DNA of 64,000 nucleotides, taken from NCBI GenBank assembly GCA_965243635.1, contig OZ251574.1, positions 1,178,001-1,242,000 on the forward strand, read 5' to 3'. Shown in pieces: positions 45,553-54,920 of this stretch. Numbering within the stretch: the first letter of the stretch is position 1; every line of letters starts with the position of its first letter. Made by a program: the position numbers and the translations under genes. Origin of the DNA: Rs1 sp000416275. GTDB lineage: Bacteria > Pseudomonadota > Gammaproteobacteria > Pseudomonadales > Balneatricaceae. Below the pieces are notes generated by a model, which saw only the letters and a list, made by a program, of their open reading frames with translations, ran no database searches and was not told where the DNA came from.

Positions 45553-46902
45553 GTGTCGGATGAAAATGCTCAACGTATTTTAGTGATTGATGATGAATAT
45601 ATTGTTAGAAAAAGTTTATGTGATTCTTTAGAAGACCTTGGCTATGACGTTTTAGATGCAGATGACGGTAAATCAGGGCTGGAAATAGCTTTAAAAGAGC
45701 AGCCGGATCTTATTTTAACAGACTTGAGAATGCCGAGTATTGGCGGTATAGAATTTCTAAAGCAGGCCAAGTTACTGTCAATTGAAGCTCCGATAGTGGT
45801 GGTTTCTGGAGCAGGTTTGATGACTGATGTGATTGAGGCACTGCGCCTGGGAGCATTTGATTATCTAAGTAAGCCTATACGCGACCCCAGTCTATTGGAG
45901 GCTACAATTTCTCGAGCGCTACAACAAGTCAGACTTAAAAGAGAAAATGAAAATTATCAGTTACATTTAGAAGATTTAGTTGAACAGCGCACAGCAGCTT
46001 TGCATATTACAAATCGTGAATTAGAATGGCATAAAAACAATCTAGAAGGTATTGTCATACGACGCACAGAGGAGTTAGAAAATTTAATTACAGAACTTAG
46101 AGATACGCACAGTCAGTTAATTGAATCGGCTAAAATGGCTTCATTAGGGCGTCTAGTTGCCGGCGTTTCCCATGAATTAAATACACCTTTAGGTATTTGT
46201 TTGACATTTATATCTAGTCTTGGAGATAAGATAAAAAACTTTGAAAAAGATTTTTATTTAGGCCAATTAAGTAAAAAAGACTTTGGGAAATTCTTAGAGT
46301 CAGCGCAAGAATCCAGTGATATAGTTATCTCTAATCTCACTCAAGCGTCTGATTTAGTGAAAAATTTTAAAATGGTATCGGTTGATGTTTCCAGTGAGAA
46401 GGAAAGAGAATTTAATCTAATCGATTACGTTAAAAAAATCTTACTGAGTTTAAAGTCTGAACTCTACGGTGCAAGAGTTGAATTTATATTTGATGACAGT
46501 GTTGACTTCACAATCACTAGCTATCCGGGATACTTTTCACAAATTTTTACTAATCTTATATTTAATTCGCTAATTCATGGTTTTTCGGCGGACACATCCA
46601 ATCTAATTAAAATTGAAATTTTGATTAATCAATCTGTTGTTAATATTGTTTATCAAGATAATGGGCAGGGGATGAGCGCTGAAGTTAAACAACAAATGTA
46701 CGAACCTTTTTTCACTACGTCTCGAAAAAGGGGCGGGAGCGGCTTAGGTATGAATATCATTTATAACTTGGTAGTCGGTAATCTATCAGGATCGATTGTG
46801 TGTGAAAGCGAACAGCACAAAGGAACTCAATTTAGAATCAAGTTCCCTAAGGAAGCTCTGAACAAATCGCACACGCCCCTGGGCGCACAGAGAAGTTTGT
46901 GA
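45553..46902 (+). CDS. Receiver-domain histidine kinase
   Basis: 449 residues, GTG start with a GAAGG ribosome site. Receiver domain (1-120): phosphorylation aspartate in DLILTDLRMPSIGG, lysine in YLSKPIRDP. Long coiled coil (135-190, LEDLVEQRTAALHI). Kinase core: histidine in LVAGVSHELNTPLGICLTF (about 212) and ATPase domain with NLIFNSLIHG, QDNGQGMS, GGSGLGMNIIYNLV. The receiver at the N-terminus suggests it is phosphorylated by the upstream kinase and then adjusts its own output. The last 17 codons (from KEALNKS) lie within the left end of a family D element after CTAA, so the native C-terminus was replaced. Confidence 0.9.
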   Translation: MSDENAQRILVIDDEYIVRKSLCDSLEDLGYDVLDADDGKSGLEIALKEQPDLILTDLRMPSIGGIEFLKQAKLLSIEAPIVVVSGAGLMTDVIEALRLGAFDYLSKPIRDPSLLEATISRALQQVRLKRENENYQLHLEDLVEQRTAALHITNRELEWHKNNLEGIVIRRTEELENLITELRDTHSQLIESAKMASLGRLVAGVSHELNTPLGICLTFISSLGDKIKNFEKDFYLGQLSKKDFGKFLESAQESSDIVISNLTQASDLVKNFKMVSVDVSSEKEREFNLIDYVKKILLSLKSELYGARVEFIFDDSVDFTITSYPGYFSQIFTNLIFNSLIHGFSADTSNLIKIEILINQSVVNIVYQDNGQGMSAEVKQQMYEPFFTTSRKRGGSGLGMNIIYNLVVGNLSGSIVCESEQHKGTQFRIKFPKEALNKSHTPLGAQRSL

Positions 46903-46927
46903 TTAAGGCAACGATTACAGGCATACT
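46851..46927 (+). mobile_element. Family D element, left part, fused to the kinase gene
   Basis: It starts GGAAGCTCTGAACAAATC right after CTAA (46847-46850) and matches the element at 5779 through ACGCCCCTGG and GTTTGTGATTAAGGCAACG. It breaks off at the start of the tandem array. The kinase reading frame runs into it and ends there. Confidence 0.7.
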
Positions 46928-46932
46928 GTTTC

Positions 46933-47128
46933 CTGATTACCCATGAGGCTCAGCCGACCTTATAAGAAACTATTTTTTCAGCATTATAATAAATTGGTTA
47001 CTATGAATTATAAGATGTAGCAGTATCCAGGGTAATTATCTTACCAAAGCGTTTTCTGCTATACCTATTGCCAATACTCGGGTTTGAGGGGCTTGGCCTA
47101 ACTATAGCTGAAAGTGGTGGGTAATCAG
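46933..47128. repeat. Family C inverted-repeat element (first of six)
   Basis: 196 bp bounded by CTGATTACCCA and TGGGTAATCAG. The same core occurs in each array unit. It contains GAATTATAAGATGTAGCAGT and CTCGGGTTTGAGGGGCTTGG. Confidence 0.75.
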
Positions 47129-47593
47129 CTAATCTTTTAAGTCCCTCCTCTGTGTCCTCTGTGGTAAAACTAATCTTTTAAAGTCTTTTTCAGCACCGAG
47201 ATCCACAGACACTACGCTGCACAGAGAAAACCCTAACAGACTAGAAAGACCAAAGACTTAGTAAGACCAACAACCAAAACCCTAAGGGCTTTTTTCACCA
47301 CAGAGGTCACAGAGGCGCTTCGCTGCACAGAGAAAACCTTAAAATCAAGAAATTTAGAAAGACAACAATCTCCTAGGTCTTAATCTTTCCTGATTACCCA
47401 TCAGACTCAGTCGACTTTATAATAAGCTATGTTTTAAGTATTATAATCAATTGGCTACGATGGATTATAAGATGTAGCAGTATGCAGGGTAATTATCTTA
47501 CGCAAGCGTTTTCTGCTATACCTATTGCCAATACTCGGGTTTGAGGGGCTTGGCCTAACCATAGCTGAAAGTGCTGGGTAATCAGCTAATCTT

Positions 47594-47650
47594 TTAAGTC
47601 CCTCCTCTGTGACCTCTGTGACCTCTGTGACCTCTGTGACCTCTGTGGTA
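47594..47650. repeat. CTCTGTGAC microsatellite, longest allele of the array
   Basis: Unit 2 has the 9-bp motif CTCTGTGAC four times before CTCTGTGGT. The other units have one or two. This is the sole source of unit-length variation. Confidence 0.85.
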
Positions 47651-49136
47651 AAACTAATCTTTTAAAGTCTTTTTCAGCACCGAGATCCACAGACACTACG
47701 CTGCACAGAGAAAACCCTAACAGACTAGAAAGACCAAAGACTTAGTAAGACCAACAACCAAAACCCTAAGGGCTTTTTTCACCACAGAGGTCACAGAGGC
47801 GCTTCGCTGCACAGAGAAAACCTTAAAATCAAGAAATTTAGAAAGACAACAATCTCCTATGTCTTAATCTTTCCTGATTACCCATCAGACTCAGCCGACT
47901 TTATATGAAACTATGTTTTAAGCATTATAATAAATTGGTTACTATGAATTATAAGATGTAGCAGTATCCAGGGTAATTATCTTACCAAAGCGTTTTCTGC
48001 TATACCTATTGCCAATACTCGGGTTTGAGGGGCTTGGCCTAACCATAGCTGAAAGTGGTGGGTAATCAGCTAATCTTTTAAGTCCCTCCTCTGTGACCTC
48101 TGTGACCTCTGTGGTAAAACTAATCTTTTAAAGTCTTTTTCAGCACCGAGATCCACAGACACTACGCTCCACAGAGAAAACCCTAACAGACTAGAAAGAC
48201 CAAAGACTTAGTAAGACCAACAACCAAAACCCTAAGGGCTTTTTTCACCACAGAGGTCACAGAGGCGCTTCGCTGCACAGAGAAAACCTTAAAATCAAGA
48301 AATTTAGAAAGACCACAATCTCCTAGGCCTTAATCTTTCCTGATTACCCATCAGACTCAGTCGACTTTATAATAAGCTATGTTTTAAGTATTATAATCAA
48401 TTGGCTACTATGAATTATAAGATGTAGCAGTATCCAGGGTAATTATCTTACGCAAGCGTTTTCTGCTATACCTATTGCCAATACTCGGGTTTGAGGGGCT
48501 TGGCCTAACCATAGCTGAAAGTGGTGGGTAATCAGCTAATCTTTTAAGTCCCTCCTCTGTGACCTCTGTGACCTCTGTGGTAAAACTAATCTTTTAAAGT
48601 CTTTTTCAGCACCGAGATCCACAGACACTACGCTCCACAGAGAAAACCCTAACAGACTAGAAAGACCAAAGACTTAGTAAGACCAACAACCAAAACCCTA
48701 AGGGCTTTTTTCACCACAGAGGTCACAGAGGCGCTTCGCTGCACAGAGAAAACCTTAAAATCAAGAAATTTAGAAAGACCACAATCTCCTATGTCTTAAT
48801 CTTTTCTGATTACCCATCAGACTCAGCCGACTTTATATGAAATTATGTTTTAAGTATTATCATCAATTGGTTACGATGAATTATAAGATGTAGTAGTATC
48901 CAGGGTAATTATCTTACCAAAGCGTTTTCTGCTATACCTATTGCCAATACTCGGGTTTGAGGGGCTTGGCCTAACTATAGCTGAAAGTGGTGGGTAATCA
49001 GCTAATCTTTTAAGTCCCTCCTCTGTGTCCTCTGTGGTAAAACTAATCTTTTAAAGTCTTTTTCAGCACCGAGATCCACAGACACTACGCTGCACAGAGA
49101 AAACCCTAACAGACTAGAAAGACCAAAGACTTAGTA

Positions 49137-50789
49137 ACTCAAGTTTCGGAGTTCATTTCATTAGCTCAAATGAACTCCTCCCGTTACTCTAGGCCTTCTT
49201 GCCGTAGAGTAAAATTATCCATTTGCATGACTTGTGTAAAAAAATTGACCACTGTTTGATCGATGCTTTCCAGTATTTTACGTTTATCTTCTTCATTTAG
49301 CCCGATAATATCACTCAAAGCGCCTGCAATTAACGCCTTAAATAGTCCCCATAATTTGCTCGCGAAGTTTAAACTACATAAGCTCTCTTCAAGGCTATTT
49401 CTCACCTTACTCACACTGGCTACTCCTTCTTCATTCTGCACAAATAGCAGGATACAAAACCTTAACCCAGTCAAATGGATCGACGCTATATAGGCGCTGT
49501 AATGACGACTTTGCTCTTTCAAAAAACCAAGTTTTTGTTTGGCCTCTTTGAAATATACCTCTATACCCCACCGGAATGCGTACACTTCAAGTATCTTCTC
49601 GTCACACATCTGACTATCGGTTGTTAAAAAAAGCGCCCAATCATTCTTTCCTGCCTGTTGCTTTGTTTCATCCATAGATCGAACAAATAACAACTTCACT
49701 TTTATCCATTGATCGTGCTCTTTATCCGTCGCTGCTAGATTGAGTTCAACGACAATAGACTTGCTCTGGTAAGGCAATTTAGTCAGGGATTGCCATTTCC
49801 CCTTTACGTGCTGTTGATATAACTGCTTGGCACATAGCATCTCCGTCTTGCCGTTGATGCGTATTCTGTATTTAGTGTTATTTCTTTTCATTCGAACAAT
49901 AGCGATCAGTGAATGAGTCTCTGTCATTTTTAAAATGCGCTTGGTGGCAAACCATGCATCAGCCAAAAAATAATCTGCATTTATGCCTGCGCGAATCGCC
50001 CTTGCTATCATGTCACACACCATTTCAGGTTTGGTTTGAGACTGAGATTTAGCATAACGTTTCGCAGCAATGCTGCGATGGTCTTTAAAGGTAGAATTGG
50101 CTGTTTGCTCTCTCACATTACTGATGAAGATTTCATTATCAACAGGAACAAATTGTGAATTATTAGCGATGCCTAACGTAACGATTTGCTGACCCATTAC
50201 GCAGCGTCCGGTTAAATGATCAAAGTGACTAGAAACGCCAGGCATCTTTTTTCCACGCCTGATTTTCACAGAATCATCAATAACAAACGCGCTTAAACCT
50301 CCATGAGAGTTAGATTTAAGCACTTTCTTTGCGGTCAATAATTGTAATTTTCTCCAGTCGACATTTTCACGATTGAGTAGATCATAGAGGGCATCTTTTT
50401 TTGCTGCACTAAAGCTCAATAATGCATCGCGAGAGAACATAGCTACCGATTGAGTTTTTAGCCAAACCCACAGCATAAGTAGATACACAATATCGCTCGC
50501 TGGCACGCCAGAGCGTTTATGAAATTTTGCTTGAAGTAGCAGGCTATTAAAGCCGAGGTGTTTCCAAGCAGAGTTAAAAGTATTGTCGATACTGAGGTTA
50601 GATTGCTCGAGAAAATCAGCAGTGAGTGATGGCAAAACACCCGTCTTTGTGGCAGAATTCATTTGATGTCTCTTGTGGTATTTTATTTTGTATAGACAGC
50701 AATTATTTTACCACAAAGAGACATCAACTTGTTTTATATCATATGCTTAGTGTTGCTTTTTGGTTTTATTTGAATCCCGAAACTTGAGT
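49137..50789 (-). mobile_element. IS4-superfamily insertion sequence inside the tandem array
   Basis: 1653 bp with terminal inverted repeats ACTCAAGTTTCGG (13 bp perfect, about 17 of 19 overall) and a 5-bp duplication TAGTA at 49132-49136 and 50790-50794. Removing it restores the unit sequence CTTAGTAAGACCAAC seen in the other units, which proves the ends. One intact transposase gene. Confidence 0.95.
49184..50662 (-). CDS. IS4-superfamily DDE transposase
   Basis: 492 residues, intact. First acidic residue region FVIDDSVKIRRGKKMPG (about 122), second in YFLADAWFATKRIL (about 235), and the YREK-type signature YAFRWGIEVYFKEAKQKLGF (about 365-384) with the catalytic glutamate. It moves the surrounding element by cut and paste. 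The reading frame is complete and the ends are perfect, so the element may be active. Its terminal repeats do not match those of families A-E, so it is not the obvious mobiliser of those. Confidence 0.93.
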   Translation of the reverse strand: MNSATKTGVLPSLTADFLEQSNLSIDNTFNSAWKHLGFNSLLLQAKFHKRSGVPASDIVYLLMLWVWLKTQSVAMFSRDALLSFSAAKKDALYDLLNRENVDWRKLQLLTAKKVLKSNSHGGLSAFVIDDSVKIRRGKKMPGVSSHFDHLTGRCVMGQQIVTLGIANNSQFVPVDNEIFISNVREQTANSTFKDHRSIAAKRYAKSQSQTKPEMVCDMIARAIRAGINADYFLADAWFATKRILKMTETHSLIAIVRMKRNNTKYRIRINGKTEMLCAKQLYQQHVKGKWQSLTKLPYQSKSIVVELNLAATDKEHDQWIKVKLLFVRSMDETKQQAGKNDWALFLTTDSQMCDEKILEVYAFRWGIEVYFKEAKQKLGFLKEQSRHYSAYIASIHLTGLRFCILLFVQNEEGVASVSKVRNSLEESLCSLNFASKLWGLFKALIAGALSDIIGLNEEDKRKILESIDQTVVNFFTQVMQMDNFTLRQEGLE

Positions 50790-50920
50790 TAGTAAGACCA
50801 ACAACCAAAACCCTAAGGGCTTTTTTCACCACAGAGGTCACAGAGGCGCTTCGCTGCACAGAGAAAACCTTAAAATCAAGAAATTTAGAAAGACAACAAT
50901 CTCCTAGGTCTTAATCTTTC

Positions 50921-51018
50921 CTGATTACCCATGAGACTCAGCCGACTTTATAAGATACGCCAATACTAGGGTTTGAGGGGCTTGGCCTAACCATAGCTGA
51001 AAGTGGTGGGTAATCAGG
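50921..51018. repeat. Family C element, internally deleted, last of the array
   Basis: 98 bp from CTGATTACCCA to TGGGTAATCAG. It lacks about 98 bp of the centre compared with the first copy. It closes the array 126 bp before the end of rsmC. Confidence 0.75.
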
Positions 51019-51143
51019 TACTATTTTTTTGACGAACGCTGTTATCTACAGGGACAAAATGCCGGGATTGTTTAGAGGCTCGCTAATTATCAATCACTTG
51101 ACTTGGCATAATGATGTTAAAGACTCCATTAAACAGCATATTT

Positions 51144-52181
51144 CTAGTGATTCGTTAAAACGATAACTTTGAAATGCTGATTGTTGGCAATCGTCTCTAT
51201 TTGTTGAAAGCTACTTTTTGCTTTTCGCTCTAATGGTATATGTAAGTTTACCACGAAAACAGCGATGCCCCCTTTAGCTAGCCTTTGTTTAGCTCCTTGT
51301 AGAAACCGATCTGTTAAATCGCTTTCGACTCCAAAACCATTATGGAATGGGGGGTTACAGACAATTAAATCGTAGTGTCCATCTATTCCATCAGTACAGT
51401 TCGTCGCTACGACTTCACCGTTAATATTATGGGAATTGAAATTTGCACGACAAGTATCTACAGCCGCCGCATTATTATCACAGGCGGTGATAAAACTGTT
51501 AAAGATCAGCGCACAGTTGATACTTAAATAGCCGTAGCCGCAACCAATATCAAGAATTTTATGCGGTGGCACTTTTTCGTCATAGAGGGATTTTAGTTGC
51601 TCAATCAACAGCAAACTGCCCTGATCTATTTTATTCCAGCCAAAAACTCCCGGTTTAGTTTGGTATATAAAATTAGAGTCGCTATTGACGATGGGCCGTA
51701 TTTGAGCATATTTTTTATCATCCAAAAAAACCGCCTTAACATTAGCTTTAGTAAAAATCCCCGCCCAGTGGCTCTTATCAGCTTTGTAAATTTGCACAGT
51801 ATTGAAGAGCTTAGTTGCCCTTTCAAGGTAGCCTTTAATCCCTTCTTGTTTAGCTCCGCTCAGGATTAATTGTCCATCTTTAGCTAACAATCTAGCGGCA
51901 CTGTTAATAATATAGTGAGTAAGCGATTTTTCTTTTGAGATGCGATAAAAAATAAATTGATAGTCGATGTTGTTTAAAGCCGAGAAATTGAAATCGCTAA
52001 AAGAGGCATCGAAACCAAGCTTGCACATGGATTCGACTACATCGAATCTATTGCTAATCACCTTGATGTTAGTATTTAGTGGAGGGTAGTTTAACGGTAA
52101 GTTTTCATCTAAAATCCAAAGTGATTCTTCAGAGACTAGCTTAAATTTTTCGAATAGTAGATCAAAACTATGACCACTCAT
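51144..52181 (-). CDS. rsmC: 16S rRNA (guanine1207-N2)-methyltransferase
   Basis: 345 residues with the RsmC two-domain layout: a degenerate N-terminal methyltransferase-like half and a C-terminal catalytic half with ILDIGCGYGYLSIN (SAM binding, about 196) and NPPFHNGFGVESDLTDRFL (about 277), the catalytic NPPF motif. It methylates G1207 of 16S rRNA. The ATG overlaps the rsuA stop (TAATG), so they are translated together. Confidence 0.93.
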   Translation of the reverse strand: MSGHSFDLLFEKFKLVSEESLWILDENLPLNYPPLNTNIKVISNRFDVVESMCKLGFDASFSDFNFSALNNIDYQFIFYRISKEKSLTHYIINSAARLLAKDGQLILSGAKQEGIKGYLERATKLFNTVQIYKADKSHWAGIFTKANVKAVFLDDKKYAQIRPIVNSDSNFIYQTKPGVFGWNKIDQGSLLLIEQLKSLYDEKVPPHKILDIGCGYGYLSINCALIFNSFITACDNNAAAVDTCRANFNSHNINGEVVATNCTDGIDGHYDLIVCNPPFHNGFGVESDLTDRFLQGAKQRLAKGGIAVFVVNLHIPLERKAKSSFQQIETIANNQHFKVIVLTNH

Positions 52182-52873
52182 TATAATTGATTAACCTCAT
52201 CAGCGGTCAATGCTCGGTATTCTCCACTACCCAGATTTTCATCCAAGTGAATGTGACCAATAGTATCTCTGTGTAAATCAGTTACTTTGTTGCCTATGGC
52301 AGCAAACATTCTTTTAACTTGATGGTATTTACCCTCAGTCAAAGTAAGGTATGCCATATGAGATTCTATAATTTCTAGTTTAGCGGGTTTAGTTAGATGT
52401 TTTTCACCTTTTAAAAGCACCCCATCGGCAAACACTTGAATCGCCGACTCATCTATTGCGCTAGCGGTTTCAACTAAATAGCGCTTAGCCTGTTTGTGGT
52501 TAGGTGAGGTTATTTTATGTAACCATTGTCCATCAGTGGTGAGCAGTAGTAGCCCTGTGGAATCTACATCTAATCTGCCGGCAATATTTAGTAAATCAGG
52601 GCGAATTTCCGCCGTTAATAAACCTGCAACAGTGGGGTGAGTAGGGTCATCATTAGAGCAAACATAACCTTGGGGTTTGTTGAGCATCAAGTATCTGTGC
52701 TCAGGAGCTGCGATGCCTTGCTCTTTAAAGATCACTTCATCATTACTATTAACTTGAAAACCAAATTCTTTCACTACATTGCCATTAACTGAAACAGACT
52801 TTTCATGTAACGCACGTTTCACTTCTTTACGGGAAAGGCCTGTGGAGTGAGCAAGGTATTTATCTAAACGCAT
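52181..52873 (-). CDS. rsuA: 16S rRNA pseudouridine516 synthase
   Basis: About 230 residues from MRLDKYL, the normal start of RsuA; an ATG 10 codons earlier is possible. S4-like RNA-binding domain (1-60) and catalytic core with AGRLDVDSTGLLLLTTDG (aspartate at about 103), then KRYLVETA and EGKYHQVKRMFAAIGNKV. It isomerises U516 in the small-subunit rRNA. Upstream of and coupled to rsmC. Confidence 0.93.
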   Translation of the reverse strand: MRLDKYLAHSTGLSRKEVKRALHEKSVSVNGNVVKEFGFQVNSNDEVIFKEQGIAAPEHRYLMLNKPQGYVCSNDDPTHPTVAGLLTAEIRPDLLNIAGRLDVDSTGLLLLTTDGQWLHKITSPNHKQAKRYLVETASAIDESAIQVFADGVLLKGEKHLTKPAKLEIIESHMAYLTLTEGKYHQVKRMFAAIGNKVTDLHRDTIGHIHLDENLGSGEYRALTADEVNQL

Positions 52874-52903
52874 TTCTGAGAAACTCTCATAAAAAAAGGG
52901 CAT

Positions 52904-53240
52904 TATACCCTAACTATTCAGCTATGACAGACATAGTAGATTAAACGCTGCATTTGAGATTTACACTGCTATGAGATTGGTCTTAGTGTCAGGGGCTTGT
53001 ATCAATAGGTGATGATAAATAGAGTCGCTATATTTTTGCTATTGAGTATTGTGACAGCGCAATGCAGGACTTTGAATCTGCATCAGTGGCTTCACTGCAC
53101 CTATCGATGCAGTGAAGGTTTTTCAATTAAACCTTGAAATCAATGTCCTATGCTCAGTATTAACTTTGAAGATATGGATGCAGCTTGAAGTCTTATTTAG
53201 TCAATGAGATCGATATGCAATCGTCTCAATTTAACGCCAT
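52904..53240. other. Intergenic region with a worn family A copy
   Basis: Between rsuA and the thiolase gene, both on the minus strand. 53076-53190 is a degenerate, shorter relative of family A (GAATCTGCATCAGTGGCTTC left, AACTTTGAAGATATGGATG right). Nothing else recognised. Confidence 0.45.
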
Positions 53241-54425
53241 TTAACTTGATCTTTCAACAGCTAAAGCGACTCCCATTCCGCCCCCGACACATAGTGTTGC
53301 CAAGCCTTTTTTAGCATCTCTACGTTGCATCTCATGTAGTAATGACACCAGTATTCTACACCCTGAAGCACCGATAGGATGGCCTAGGGCAATAGCACCG
53401 CCATTCACGTTTACTTTGTCAGTGTCCCAGGCGAGCTCTTTATTGACGCTAAGTGCTTGAGCTGCAAAAGCTTCATTGGCTTCCACTAAATCAAGATCTT
53501 CAATACTCCACTGGGCCTTCTGCAGTGTTTTGATGGTCGCTTCTATTGGCCCTGTTCCCATAATACTAGGGTCAACACCACTGGCTGCATAGCCTTTAAT
53601 AGTGGCTAAAATAGGTAAATTTAATGCTCTAGCTTTCTCGGCACAGCACACTACCACCATAGCCGCCCCATCATTCAAAGTAGAGCTGTTACCCGCTGTG
53701 ACCGACCCCTCTTTTTTGAATGCTGCGCGTAATTTACTCAGTGATTGATAAGTTGTGCCGAAACGCGGTTGTTCATCTTGGCTGAATACGATGTCATCTC
53801 CACGTCGCTGTGGAATGTTGATAGCAATGATTTCTTTGGCAAATTTACCTGCATTGATGGCCGCTTCTGCTTTATTCTGGGACTCAACTGCAAATTGATC
53901 TTGAGCGCTACGCGTTATATTAAATTTATCAGCTATATTCTCAGCTGTGACACCCATGTGATAGTCATTGAAAGCATCCCATAGCCCATCGACAATCATA
54001 CTATCTTTAAGCGACCAATCTCCCATCGTTTTTCCGGTTCGAGAGTTAGGTAAAATATGGGCTGACTGGCTCATGTTTTCCTGTCCACCGGCAATAATCA
54101 TATCGGCATCACCGCAAGCAATAGCTTGGGCTGCTAAGTGGACAGCTTTTAGACCTGACCCACAAACTTTGTTAATGGTCATGGCAGATACAGATGTAGG
54201 TAAGCCCGCTTTAATGGCGCTTTGTCTGGCTGGGTTCTGACCACAGCCAGCAGTGAGTACTTGGCCTAGAATTACTTCATCTATGTGTTTTGCATCAATA
54301 TTACTTTTAATCAACAAACTTCTAATCACGCTTGCGCCAATTTCTGTAGCGGGCATGGTAGATAATGCCCCTTTAAATGATCCAATTGCTGAACGTCCGG
54401 CGGCGACAATCACTACATCTTTCAT
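53241..54425 (-). CDS. Acetyl-CoA C-acetyltransferase (thiolase)
   Basis: 394 residues, biosynthetic thiolase length. Active cysteine in NKVCGSGLKAVHLAAQAI (about 89), GGQENMSQSAHIL, histidine in EANEAFAAQALSV, and the C-terminal GHPIGASGCRILVSLLHEM with CVGGGMGVA. It condenses or cleaves acetyl-CoA/acetoacetyl-CoA, feeding polyhydroxybutyrate or fatty acid routes. No phaB or phaC is beside it. It stands alone; a decayed paralogue lies at 26463. Confidence 0.94.
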   Translation of the reverse strand: MKDVVIVAAGRSAIGSFKGALSTMPATEIGASVIRSLLIKSNIDAKHIDEVILGQVLTAGCGQNPARQSAIKAGLPTSVSAMTINKVCGSGLKAVHLAAQAIACGDADMIIAGGQENMSQSAHILPNSRTGKTMGDWSLKDSMIVDGLWDAFNDYHMGVTAENIADKFNITRSAQDQFAVESQNKAEAAINAGKFAKEIIAINIPQRRGDDIVFSQDEQPRFGTTYQSLSKLRAAFKKEGSVTAGNSSTLNDGAAMVVVCCAEKARALNLPILATIKGYAASGVDPSIMGTGPIEATIKTLQKAQWSIEDLDLVEANEAFAAQALSVNKELAWDTDKVNVNGGAIALGHPIGASGCRILVSLLHEMQRRDAKKGLATLCVGGGMGVALAVERSS

Positions 54426-54920
54426 AATATTAACTCTCAGATATTAAGGTTTGCTATATCCTAACTTCTTTCATAGAAACCACAAATTGCATTTTTTTAT
54501 AGAATGGCGAAGTATTTATATTGGATTATTAATCGAGACCTCTGCATAACTTACCCAGAGGGTATGATAACTGCGCTCGGTAATACGGCGTTAAAAACCG
54601 GCTTAATATGCTCATTTACATCGGTAACACCTATAAAGAAGGACACACTGTACCCAAAGTGAGGGGCACACTGACTCCGCTATCTCGCCGTTTTTTGTCT
54701 TGTATTACCTTTGCTCGCAACGTGATGCAGAGGTCTCTAATCGTAAGTAAAAAAGCTTAATCCTTGGCTTTACAGTGGATGAAGAGTGCAAGATATAGTC
54801 ATACTGTGGCATTGAAAAAATCTTAGCTGCACCTTGCAGGAGCCTTTGAATAAGTACTAATTTCCTCTAGTATGAACTGTGTAACTTTTCAGAGGTAGCG
54901 ATATGGAGCATTCTAGCCAA
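54426..54920. other. Intergenic region with family B and A elements
   Basis: 495 bp upstream of the thiolase and downstream of the permease gene. It holds an intact family B element and, at 54757-54836, the left half of a family A element (TGAAAAAATCTTAGCTGCACC). No gene. Confidence 0.6.
54535..54737. mobile_element. Family B element, intact, long form
   Basis: 203 bp between GAGACCTCTGCATAAC and GTGATGCAGAGGTCTC, with TAATC at 54530-54534 and 54738-54742. It includes GAGGGGCACACTGACTCCGC in the middle, as in the copy at 61815. Confidence 0.9.

Larger units (their letters stand above)
46930..51019. repeat. Tandem array of about 460-bp units (five units plus a short last element)
   Basis: Starts of units, marked by CTGATTACCCA, are at about 46933, 47390, 47874, 48340, 48806 and 50921. 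Periods are 457, 484, 466, 466 and, after removing the insertion sequence and one 5-bp duplication, 457. The length differences are multiples of 9 bp and come from a CTCTGTGAC repeat (1, 4, 2, 2, 1 extra copies). Each unit has a 196-bp inverted-repeat core and a 270-bp arm rich in CACAGAG and CTCTGTG. No frame stays open. Confidence 0.9.

Noticed and set aside
47594..47650. Short regular repeats that might be a CRISPR array
   Set aside because: The 9-bp CTCTGTGAC copies are directly joined without spacers, and the larger units are near identical over their full length; there are no cas genes.
49137..50789. The resident insertion sequence as mobiliser of families A, B or D
   Set aside because: Its ends ACTCAAGTTTCGG share nothing with CCTGAATC, GAGACCTC or GGAAGCAG, although A and B also give 5-bp duplications.
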